DNA of 64,000 nucleotides from Lachnospiraceae bacterium. GTDB lineage: Bacteria; Bacillota; Clostridia; Lachnospirales; Lachnospiraceae. The notes under the pieces are model-generated. The model ran no database searches, was not told where the DNA came from, and saw only the letters and a list, made by a program, of their open reading frames with translations. The position numbers and the translations under genes are program-made. Location: contig SVFC01000008.1 in assembly GCA_015057035.1 (NCBI GenBank), positions 34,504-98,503 on the forward strand. Reading direction: 5' to 3'. The first letter of the stretch is position 1; every line of letters starts with the position of its first letter. Below, one piece after another: positions 57,108 through 64,000 of this stretch.

Positions 57108-58742
57108 TTAATCTTCCAACCCTCTATCTGTAACCGAAATCCTTCCAATCTCCAATTCCGCTACTTCCTTATCATACCCAAAGGTCGTTTTCCAAGAGTT
57201 AATATCAACTACTTCGTAAGTAATCTCCACCTGTGTCACCTCTGCCATTGCATTGTCCTGCCACAATTCCACCGGTAGCACATAGGTCAGATCTAAGGTT
57301 TCTCCGGCCGCAATATACGGATACTGTGGTACTGCTGCATAGGTTTCTCCTGCTGCAGTTGTAATCTTAAGTGCCGGTAAAGTCACCTTATCGGTTCCTG
57401 CATTTGTAATAGGGAAGTGAATTGCTCTTGCATTTTTCACATCATCGAATTTTGTCAGCGTTTCTTCTGTGAACAAAGCATGGCTGGTGTTGATTTCATC
57501 AAAGAATACCTTGATTTTGCCATTTGCAGTATCATCATAGATTCCCTTAACCACACTTTCCTGTGCGAAGTTCTCTTCACCGAGCAACGCTGCTACGAAG
57601 CCTGCGATATCGGTATTTTCCATAATTCCGCCAAGGGCTTCCATTCCATATCCTAAAGCGTATACAGGTACATTGATGAAAGAGTGATCATCATAGAGAT
57701 AGGTGTATTTGTTGCTTGCCACATAACCTTCTTCCGGGAAGTAAAGTCCGCCGGTTTCGTGGTCCGCGGTTACGATTAGCACAGTATCTGGATGTTCTGC
57801 TATGAATTCCATGGCAACGGAAATTGCCTGATCGAACTGGTACATTTCGTTCATTTCTTTTTCCAGCTCATTGTCGTGGGCGTTGGTGTCGATTTGTGAA
57901 CCTTCTATCATCAGGAAAAATCCGTTCTCATCTTCTGAGAGTAATCCCAAGGCAAAATCCGTCATTTGTGCAAGACTTGGAATAATCGGCGATGATGTAA
58001 GAAGCGCGTCCTTGGCATACAGTCCTACCAATGGCAATTTGTCGTCTTTGGTGTCTTCCCATTTCTCGCTGTAAGACATTCCTTTGGATTCTGCTTCTGC
58101 AAATACTGCGTCATTATCGAAGTATTCGTAATATTCTGAGCCTCCTCCGAGGACTAAATCCAGTGTTCCGTCCACAATCTTCTGTAACTGCTGCTTTGCA
58201 ATCTCGTTCTGCATCTTACGGTCTTCTACATGTGTGGTAAATGCTGCTGGTGTTGCGTCTGTAACCGATTTGGTTGCGATAATACCGGTGCTTTTTCCTT
58301 TTTCCGCAGCCAACTCTAATACTGTTTTATAGCTCATCGTATGGTCGATATTCAGACCAACTGTATAATTGGACGTCTTATTACCTGTGGCAAGCGCTGT
58401 TCCTCCTGCTGCAGAGTCTGTGGTCTTATCACTGGCTGAATAGGTGCTGTGAGTTCCCATCTTATTCAGGTAATTAATCGCTAATTTCCCGCCATATAAC
58501 TCATCTGCGTATTTTTCCTGGGTAGCCTGAATGATATTTGCCCCCATTCCATCCCCAATCATATAGATGATATTCTTCGGCTCGGTAAATTCAGCTCCCT
58601 GAAGCGATACGATTAACTGCTCTGTCACTCCATATTTCTCTTCTGGCGTTGGTGCAGGCGTTGGCACTACAGTATTACATCCTGAAAACGCTATGGTAAA
58701 TATCAAAACCAGAGCCACAATTATTCTTTTCTTCGATTTCAT
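57108..58742 (-). CDS. alkaline phosphatase lipoprotein
   Basis: A 544-residue secreted metal-dependent phosphomonoesterase. The signal peptide ends in FSGC (lipobox Cys near 22), followed by a Pro/Thr linker. Catalytic features are IYMIGDGMG (metal Asp), TTDSAAGGTALATG with the nucleophile Ser near 110, SQIDTNAHDN and TADHETGGL. About 120 residues after the phosphatase domain form a beta-rich C-terminal module. The enzyme would release phosphate from organic esters at the cell surface. Confidence 0.95.
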   Translation of the reverse strand: MKSKKRIIVALVLIFTIAFSGCNTVVPTPAPTPEEKYGVTEQLIVSLQGAEFTEPKNIIYMIGDGMGANIIQATQEKYADELYGGKLAINYLNKMGTHSTYSASDKTTDSAAGGTALATGNKTSNYTVGLNIDHTMSYKTVLELAAEKGKSTGIIATKSVTDATPAAFTTHVEDRKMQNEIAKQQLQKIVDGTLDLVLGGGSEYYEYFDNDAVFAEAESKGMSYSEKWEDTKDDKLPLVGLYAKDALLTSSPIIPSLAQMTDFALGLLSEDENGFFLMIEGSQIDTNAHDNELEKEMNEMYQFDQAISVAMEFIAEHPDTVLIVTADHETGGLYFPEEGYVASNKYTYLYDDHSFINVPVYALGYGMEALGGIMENTDIAGFVAALLGEENFAQESVVKGIYDDTANGKIKVFFDEINTSHALFTEETLTKFDDVKNARAIHFPITNAGTDKVTLPALKITTAAGETYAAVPQYPYIAAGETLDLTYVLPVELWQDNAMAEVTQVEITYEVVDINSWKTTFGYDKEVAELEIGRISVTDRGLED

Positions 58743-58779
58743 CTGTTTTTTCTCCCGTTTTCTTTATTCCTTTTTTATC

Positions 58780-58808
58780 ATTCTGCTAGAGTAAATAACT
58801 TTTGTCAA
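58780..58808 (-). promoter_or_regulatory. promoter of the alkaline phosphatase gene
   Basis: A perfect TTGACA (58808-58803), a 17-bp spacer and CAGAAT (58785-58780) on the minus strand. I could not identify a clear Pho box. Confidence 0.55.
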
Positions 58809-58837
58809 TGTCACACGTCCCAAAAACCTTGAAATTT

Positions 58838-58876
58838 TAATAAACCAGCTACCCTTTCGAGCAACTGGTTTATCTT
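58838..58876 (-). terminator. terminator of the endonuclease gene
   Basis: AAACCAGTTGC pairs with the complementary GTAGCTGGTTT on the minus strand and is followed by ATTAAAATTT, 12-45 bp after the stop. Confidence 0.7.
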
Positions 58877-58887
58877 ATTCATCCATA

Positions 58888-60591
58888 TTATTTACTAATT
58901 TTTCTCTTAATAACCACAGCAGAAATGCCGCCTACTGCACATACACAAGGAATTGCTACGGCTACCGCGATAACACCTGGATCTACGGAATCCTTATCGC
59001 CATCAGAATTATCTCCTGGCTTTCCGGTCTGTGTATCCTGAGTTCCGTTTTCGCCTGGTTTGTTTTCAGTTTCTGTGGAGTTAGGTTCTTCGCTCTCTGT
59101 TTCAGAACCAGGCACCTCTCCAGTTGCTGGAATAGTTTCCGTCTCTTTGTGTTCACATACGGAACAACTTCTTTCTTTGCTTCCGTATGTTGTTGCAGTT
59201 GCTTCTTTTACTACTACCCAATCTCCAAAGGTGTGGTGACCAGGAGCTGTAACAATCTGTCCCTCCTGAACCTTGGTGCCACAGTCTTTACAAACAAGAT
59301 CTCCACTATATCCGTCTTCTGTACAGGTTGGCTCTTTTACACCTTGCAGTTCTGTGTTATGCGCACCAGCTGCAATCGTAGTTCCAGATTGCAATTTTGT
59401 GCCACATTCTTTACAGTAGGTATCTCCGGTATATCCCTCTTTCGAACAGGTCGCTTCGATAGCACCCTTTACTTCGGTATTTTTATGGCCTGTTGCTGGA
59501 ATTTTAGTTCCGGCTTTTACAACTGCACCACAATCTTCACATTCCAGATCCCCTGTATATCCTTCTTTGGTACAGGTTGCGGCCTTTTCATGACCTAATC
59601 TTGTGTTGGTATGTTTACATGCTGGGTTACTTGGATTGTCGTTACCAGTGTTTCCACCATTTCCACTATCGTTATTTCCATCGTCTCCACTCTTTGCAAT
59701 GCCGGAAGGAGTTGTCATATCTTCTGGAATTTCCTCACCAAATAATAACCATGCATATTCTGGGTAGTCAACGAATACATTACGTGTTCCGGTAATGGAT
59801 TCCACCGCATCGTTACGTCCCATTTCCCAGGTATCCACTGGATCCTCTTCCATCCATTTTAAGAGGACGTCCATATTTTCCATAACGCCACCTGTACCCC
59901 ACATCTTGGATGTATTGCCCCAGCGTACATATACATAGAGAACAATACGAGCACAGTCACCACGTACTGACTCGCCTGGATCGTAGTAAGATCCGCCTTC
60001 TCCGTAGGCAGTATTGCCACGGGAAGAGTTTTCCTGCACCCAGGTTGGACGAAGCATCATAATGTCATTTTCATCATTTCCACCTAAGCCCTTACTGTTT
60101 GGCCATGTATGTTCACGGTTCCAGGTAGATCCTGAATCCCAGGTTCCACTTAATACTTTTCCTGAATAAAAAGATGAAATATTAGAAGTATTATTAGATA
60201 CACAGTCCGTATATCTGTACTGATAACGTGTCTCACCATAACTAGTCTGATGGCTATGCTCTGCCTTCATCATGCTCTGCAATGCTTTATAAAGTGCAGA
60301 TGATGGTGCACTGGACTGACTTGTTCCACCCTGCTTATCGCTTAATACATCATAGGTATAACTTCCTGTATAGAATTTCTCTGCATTTGGAGACAGGAAA
60401 GTTGCAACTTCTCCTCTTGCTCCCCAGTTGGAGATATACTTACCTTCATGATACTGATACTTAACATCAGACGCAGAAGTATATCCTGTTGCAGTTGTTG
60501 TAATATTTGCTGCGCTCACTGGTACAATGGATGTCACTGTGATAATCACAGTCAACACAATACCCATAAGCATTCTAAAATGTCTTTTCAT
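58888..60591 (-). CDS. secreted endonuclease I with Cys-rich repeats and membrane anchor
   Basis: A 567-residue exported nuclease. The signal peptide (1-27) is followed by the endonuclease I domain (about 60-290) with NREHTWPNSKGLGG (His near 160), then ENSSRGNTAYGEG and RGDCARIVLYVY. Four Cys-rich repeats (about 325-495) each have CTKEGYTGD-like and C-x-x-CG segments, as in many clostridial surface proteins. A Glu/Thr/Asn-rich linker leads to a C-terminal membrane helix and KRKISK tail, so the enzyme is probably held at the cell surface. It would degrade extracellular DNA or RNA for nutrition. Confidence 0.93.
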   Translation of the reverse strand: MKRHFRMLMGIVLTVIITVTSIVPVSAANITTTATGYTSASDVKYQYHEGKYISNWGARGEVATFLSPNAEKFYTGSYTYDVLSDKQGGTSQSSAPSSALYKALQSMMKAEHSHQTSYGETRYQYRYTDCVSNNTSNISSFYSGKVLSGTWDSGSTWNREHTWPNSKGLGGNDENDIMMLRPTWVQENSSRGNTAYGEGGSYYDPGESVRGDCARIVLYVYVRWGNTSKMWGTGGVMENMDVLLKWMEEDPVDTWEMGRNDAVESITGTRNVFVDYPEYAWLLFGEEIPEDMTTPSGIAKSGDDGNNDSGNGGNTGNDNPSNPACKHTNTRLGHEKAATCTKEGYTGDLECEDCGAVVKAGTKIPATGHKNTEVKGAIEATCSKEGYTGDTYCKECGTKLQSGTTIAAGAHNTELQGVKEPTCTEDGYSGDLVCKDCGTKVQEGQIVTAPGHHTFGDWVVVKEATATTYGSKERSCSVCEHKETETIPATGEVPGSETESEEPNSTETENKPGENGTQDTQTGKPGDNSDGDKDSVDPGVIAVAVAIPCVCAVGGISAVVIKRKISK

Positions 60592-60612
60592 CTTTACTCC
60601 CTCATTCTTATT

Positions 60613-60661
60613 TATAATAGTCGCGTCTTACTATTATAGAATAACTCCCAGAAAAAAGCAA
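60613..60661 (-). promoter_or_regulatory. endonuclease promoter with inverted repeat at the start site
   Basis: TTGCTT (60661-60656), a 17-bp spacer and TATAAT (60638-60633) on the minus strand. TATAATAG and CTATTATA (60613-60620 and 60631-60638) are perfect inverted arms joining the -10 box to the early leader. Confidence 0.7.
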
Positions 60662-60682
60662 TTCATATAACCCATAAGACAA

Positions 60683-60718
60683 GAAAAAACCCAATAACCT
60701 TTAAGGTTACCGGGTTTC
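60683..60718 (-). terminator. terminator of the SGNH protein gene
   Basis: AAACCCGGTAACCTT pairs with AAGGTTATTGGGTTT (one mismatch) and is followed by TTTC on the minus strand, about 30 bp after the stop. Confidence 0.88.
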
Positions 60719-60746
60719 AACTCAATTTGTTCAATAATATTCTCTT

Positions 60747-62693
60747 TTAAGGTGTATAGAATGCTGCCTCAAATGCAGCCTTTCTAAGCTTAACCACATC
60801 GTTTTCGCTCAGTCCCGCTGTATATGTCAGGGCTCTTGGATCTTCGCCAAACAAAGTAGCATAGAATGTGTAAGCTACCAGGAGAGAACCGTTTTCACTT
60901 GGATGATATAAATCAGATGCATATACATTGATTGAGGTGTTTTTATAAATGTCAAGCATAGCTACGCCGGCATATACCACCTTCGCTCCAACTTCCTTGG
61001 CAATCGATTCGTAAGCTGTACGAACCTTCTTCTCCATTGCTGCAGTTGTTCCGCCGCAATCAGCAAGTTTGGAATATCCTTCATTATATCCCCAGGTTGA
61101 GTAGAGATACAGCTCTGCGCCATTTTCCTTGACCATTGCTGCAAGGGTGCGGACACTCTTTTTGAATCTTTCCGGATTCGTAATGGTTCCGCTACTCTGT
61201 TCCTGTATGATAACGATATCGTATTGATTGTTTTCAAGGGCCGTCTTTACCTTGGCACCGTAAGTGTCCGTCGGATCGGCAAATTTGTAAAGGAAGTGAC
61301 TTCCTTTGGTGATACGGGTAACATTTACTTTGTATCCGCCTTCTTTGCAGATATTTGCAAAATACACATCCGGCATATCATTATAATAAGTAAAGCTGTT
61401 ACCAATAAATAAAATGTTTAAAGTCTTTGTCTTGCTACGGTTCGGACTCATCTTACAACCGCCTGTTACAAAATCATAAAATATGTTAGCGGCTTCAGTA
61501 TTGGTAAGTCTTGCTGCATAACGCGAGCCATCAGAATTGTAGTGCGGTACATGATAATCCTTTTCATAAATGCTAAGTGCGCTTCCTGTGGAAGAATCTA
61601 CGTTGTTTCCGGCTGCCAGTAACACGTCAATATCTCCTGCAGATTTAACCAAAGAGCCCAACTGAGCGGCTGTTGTAGTACTGTTTCCGAGATCGCGGAA
61701 GACTACACTAATCTCAAGTCCCATCTCCGCCATATATTCTTCAAAGTCTGCTTTTATTTTATCTACATAACCATTTCCAATTCGACGAACATTGACTCCC
61801 ACCACGACTTCCTGACGTTCATTAGCGCCGCCGGTCAGGAAATTATACAGAAGTCCTGCTGCAGTCTTGCCTGTAAGAAGCGCTGCATATCTCTTGCCGT
61901 CAGAGTTGTAGGTGCTCTTGTGCAGTTCCTTTTTAATAATATCAACACCTGCGGTAGTATCGATATTGGCTCCTGCACCAATGACAATATCAATATCGTC
62001 TGCAGAATTAATAAGCGACCCCAACTGTGCAGCAGTTGTTGAACTATTGCCCAAGGTTCTGTATTCAATATTACAAGAATATCCTATGCTATCCATATAG
62101 GTTTCAAAGGCAGTTGCGATCTTATCCTCGTAGCCTGCTCCGATATAGTGCTCGTTAACACCAACCACGATGCTTTCTAACTTGCTTACTGCTCTTGCGC
62201 CACCACAAAAATCACAGGTTTTATCACTTAAACTGCTATAAGAGTGATTACAATTGCCTGTCAGGAAATAGTAGAACAGTCCTGCTGCAGTTTTGTCTGT
62301 AAGAAGTGCTCCGTATCTCTTGCCATCGGAGTTATAGGTACTCTTATGAAGCGCCTTTACAATAATTTCAACCCCTGCGGTGGTTTCAATGTTGGCACCT
62401 GCGCCAATGACAATGTCGATATCACCGGCAGAATTGATAAGTGAGCCCAACTGTGCAGCAGTTGTTGAACTATTGCCCAGTGTTCTGTACTCAATTTTGC
62501 ATGTGTATCCTGCATTTGCCATATATTTTTCAAACGCAGTTGCAATTTTGTCCTCATAGCCGGCTCCGATGTAATGTTCGTTAATACCCACAACGATGTC
62601 CTCAAGAACAATCTTGTCAGCCGCCTGTGAAACAGACGCCAACGAAGGCATTATCATCAGAACCGCAAGAATGATTGATAATATCTTTTTCAT
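60747..62693 (-). CDS. secreted protein: three solute-binding-like repeats fused to an SGNH hydrolase
   Basis: A 648-residue exported protein. After the signal peptide (1-25) come three tandem units of about 110-115 residues (about 32-147, 172-287 and 293-410). Each contains GVNEHYIGAGYEDKIA or a variant, LGNSSTTAAQLGSLINSAGD, DIDIVIGAGANI and a YNSDGKRYGALLT/FYYFLTG end. The units recall parts of ABC solute-binding proteins. Units 1 and 2 are joined by a Cys-rich linker (CNHSY, CDFCGG). The C-terminal SGNH/DUF4886-like domain (about 425-640) has LFIGNSFTYYNDMP and DLYHPSENGS. The combination is unusual; esterase action on a polysaccharide is possible. Confidence 0.85.
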   Translation of the reverse strand: MKKILSIILAVLMIMPSLASVSQAADKIVLEDIVVGINEHYIGAGYEDKIATAFEKYMANAGYTCKIEYRTLGNSSTTAAQLGSLINSAGDIDIVIGAGANIETTAGVEIIVKALHKSTYNSDGKRYGALLTDKTAAGLFYYFLTGNCNHSYSSLSDKTCDFCGGARAVSKLESIVVGVNEHYIGAGYEDKIATAFETYMDSIGYSCNIEYRTLGNSSTTAAQLGSLINSADDIDIVIGAGANIDTTAGVDIIKKELHKSTYNSDGKRYAALLTGKTAAGLLYNFLTGGANERQEVVVGVNVRRIGNGYVDKIKADFEEYMAEMGLEISVVFRDLGNSTTTAAQLGSLVKSAGDIDVLLAAGNNVDSSTGSALSIYEKDYHVPHYNSDGSRYAARLTNTEAANIFYDFVTGGCKMSPNRSKTKTLNILFIGNSFTYYNDMPDVYFANICKEGGYKVNVTRITKGSHFLYKFADPTDTYGAKVKTALENNQYDIVIIQEQSSGTITNPERFKKSVRTLAAMVKENGAELYLYSTWGYNEGYSKLADCGGTTAAMEKKVRTAYESIAKEVGAKVVYAGVAMLDIYKNTSINVYASDLYHPSENGSLLVAYTFYATLFGEDPRALTYTAGLSENDVVKLRKAAFEAAFYTP

Positions 62694-62754
62694 TTTTCCT
62701 CTCCCCTTATTTATAAATAATGAAAAATCTCTCGCATATTCATTTGTCAGTGGA

Positions 62755-62799
62755 TAAAAAAGCCCTTAAGCATTGATTTTCAATACTTAAAGGCTTTTC
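62755..62799 (-). terminator. terminator of the small-gene operon
   Basis: AAAGCCTTTAAGTATTG pairs with the nearly complementary CAATGCTTAAGGGCTTT and ends in a T-run on the minus strand, about 30 bp after the last gene. Confidence 0.88.
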
Positions 62800-62827
62800 A
62801 TACATTCTTTAAATCTTCTCTAACAGA

Positions 62828-63277
62828 TTAGTCGCAAACATTATGCAAGATATGTTGAAACCTATATACATCAAGGCTTACTGTATGTGTATAACCAGAT
62901 ACCCCCGCATGATTAGCAATTCCACCAAATCCACCTCGTTGATTCTTTGGTTTTCCAACTGCTTTCATAATATAACTTGGCTTATCATCCCTTGGTATTC
63001 TAACACCAAGCAATGGTGCCTTTGCATAATACTTCTCACACTCCAAATGATTATATCCATTTAGTTTTCTGTAAGAAATAATTCGACTCCAATCTTCTTT
63101 TGGAATATCCTCTCTTGTCTCAGGTATCTTTCTTAAAACGCTTGTATACCCTTTACTACATCCACACTTAAGACAATTTCTTTTTGTACTATAGTGATAC
63201 TCAAGACACCTTGGACACACGTACAAGCGTTTCACAGATACACTTTTCTTTTGTCCACTTTTATTTCTTTTCTTCAA
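62828..63277 (-). CDS. hypothetical protein with N-terminal zinc ribbon (149 aa)
   Basis: A basic 149-residue protein. A lysine-rich start is followed by CPRC (about 21-24) and CLKCGC (about 35-40), enough for one zinc site. The C-terminal half has GKPKNQRGGFGGIANHAG and a His-containing end, YRFQHILHNVCD. TTG 63277 is the start, with AGGTGAT 6 bp upstream. It follows the 93-residue gene by 12 bp. The family is not recognised. Confidence 0.7.
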   Translation of the reverse strand: MKKRNKSGQKKSVSVKRLYVCPRCLEYHYSTKRNCLKCGCSKGYTSVLRKIPETREDIPKEDWSRIISYRKLNGYNHLECEKYYAKAPLLGVRIPRDDKPSYIMKAVGKPKNQRGGFGGIANHAGVSGYTHTVSLDVYRFQHILHNVCD

Positions 63278-63289
63278 CTAAATCACCTT

Positions 63290-63571
63290 TTATCCTTTAA
63301 AAACATTTTCTAAATACTCCATTGTTTTCAAATCATCCACACAAAGAATAGTTCCATCTCCGTCTATAGATGCATCGCAAACTGCAAAGCGATATCCATT
63401 CATTTTACACTGATATAAAGTACAATCTGGACCCATGATTCTATCTACTATCACACATCCGTTTTCATTAAGAATCTTTAATACCTCTGCAAGTTCTTCC
63501 TTATCGCTTCTACGCTCCAAGTTCTTAAAATATAAATGTTTTTCGTCTCCGTCTATCCTAAATGTCTTCAC
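63290..63571 (-). CDS. hypothetical small protein (93 aa)
   Basis: An acidic soluble protein with alternating strands and helices. It contains VKTFRIDGDEKHLYF at the start and ILCVDDLKTMEYLENVFKG at the end. I chose GTG 63571, with AGAAGG 8 bp upstream; the GTG at 63580 lies too close to the site. It sits between a large exported protein and the zinc-ribbon gene, a place where immunity genes are sometimes found, but nothing in the sequence proves this. Confidence 0.65.
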   Translation of the reverse strand: MKTFRIDGDEKHLYFKNLERRSDKEELAEVLKILNENGCVIVDRIMGPDCTLYQCKMNGYRFAVCDASIDGDGTILCVDDLKTMEYLENVFKG

Positions 63572-63637
63572 AATAAACACCTTCTATTCTAAAAATTACA
63601 GATATTATTTTACCACCAAATTTCTTTTTTCTCAATC

Positions 63638-63668
63638 GAAAAGCACCTACCTATCGGTAAGTGCTTCT
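63638..63668 (-). terminator. hairpin at the end of the partial exported protein gene
   Basis: AGCACTTACC pairs with GGTAGGTGCT (one G-T pair) on the minus strand, followed by TTTCG. It contains the stop codon of the partial gene. It may be a weak terminator or attenuator before the two small genes. Confidence 0.65.
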
Positions 63669-64000
63669 CTCAATGCTCGTATGGAACCAAGATAGTAAAC
63701 TATATTGGCTTATTAACTTCTTCTTTGCGACATTTCCGGCGTGATCCGATACAACAATCAGATAATATGCTGCATCTTTTTCATCTGCTCCTATCTCATA
63801 ATACATATCAAAAGATGAATTGGTATCGGAAACACTAAAGGTCGCTCTCGTGGTATCGCCATAAATAACCGTCTTATTGGTTCCAACTACCCTATACAAT
63901 ATGACACTCTTAAGTCCAGATGTTTGATTAGGTGAATTATCACTTCGCCACTTCTTATCATCAATACTCTGGTCAATGATATTGTCTTCACAATATCCGG
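63651..64000 (-). CDS. C-terminal end of a large exported protein (cut by window edge)
   Basis: The frame is open to the window end, so only the last 115 residues are visible. A beta-strand-rich Ig-like module is seen, with SVILYRVVGTNKTVIYGD, MYYEIGADEKDAAYYLIVVS and the DHAGNVAKK turn, followed by LISQYSLLSWFHTSIERSTYR to the stop. No membrane anchor or sortase signal is visible at the end. The pattern is that of surface or wall-associated proteins of clostridia; the function is unknown. Confidence 0.75.
   Translation of the reverse strand, partial: GYCEDNIIDQSIDDKKWRSDNSPNQTSGLKSVILYRVVGTNKTVIYGDTTRATFSVSDTNSSFDMYYEIGADEKDAAYYLIVVSDHAGNVAKKKLISQYSLLSWFHTSIERSTYR

Overview
The window is chromosomal DNA of a low-to-mid GC Gram-positive anaerobe, most likely a pectin-degrading Lachnospiraceae (Lachnospira/[Eubacterium] eligens, Roseburia or relatives). 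The support is T-box leaders before aminoacyl-tRNA synthetases, the gdpP-rplI-dnaB order, a lone 2[4Fe-4S] ferredoxin, an F-type ATP synthase with sodium-type c-subunit residues, and large secreted pectin and galactan enzymes with Gram-positive signal peptides. The genus is inferred. No rRNA, tRNA, CRISPR array, insertion sequence or prophage was recognised.

Layout. 0-4.7 kb: start of metG with its T-box, a small protein, a CaCA antiporter behind a yybP-ykoY (manganese) riboswitch, deoD, and tyrS with a Tyr T-box. 4.7-8.3 kb: divergent galactan module, a GH53 endo-galactanase lipoprotein and a GH1 beta-glycosidase sharing an operator-like region. 8.3-16.1 kb: a 2191-residue secreted Rhs/YD-repeat protein ending in a TNT-type NAD glycohydrolase domain, a probable immunity gene just downstream and an internally duplicated unknown protein just upstream. 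16.2-19.9 kb: a five-gene ABC transporter operon with a GntR/YtrA regulator and a 52-bp palindromic operator on its promoter. 20.7-27.8 kb: a 2362-residue cell-surface protein joining a CE8 pectin methylesterase to a PL1 pectate lyase. 28.2-35.3 kb: the complete atpZ-I-B-E-F-H-A-G-D-C operon. 35.4-35.6 kb: a ~245-bp imperfect palindrome. 35.7-37.9 kb: upp, a phosphatase-like protein lacking its catalytic Cys, and a threonylcarbamoyl-AMP synthase that may be read from a leaderless mRNA. 38-48 kb: housekeeping and regulation (ferredoxin, MerR, dnaB-rplI-gdpP, SPFH/NfeD pair, DUF975 plus two-component system, PucR). 48.2-51.2 kb: a compact accessory stretch with a candidate small RNA, a 49-residue protein, a 67-residue protein, an XRE regulator and a AAA ATPase behind a striking four-half-site promoter. 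51.3-53.9 kb: a MerR/PLDc_N/ABC operon resembling yxlEFG. 54-57 kb: a GPH sugar symporter, a methyltransferase remnant, a lipoprotein and a P-loop kinase. 57.1-64 kb: secreted proteins (alkaline phosphatase, endonuclease I with Cys-rich repeats, an SGNH protein with a triplicated domain), then two small unknown genes and the tail of another exported protein running off the window.

How it fits together: esterase plus lyase open the pectin backbone, the galactanase trims galactan side chains, and the GH1 enzyme finishes the oligosaccharides inside the cell. The secreted nuclease and phosphatase would scavenge nucleic acid and phosphate. The Rhs-TNT/immunity pair is the clearest competition system. 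The most unusual signals are the operator arrays and the palindromic element.
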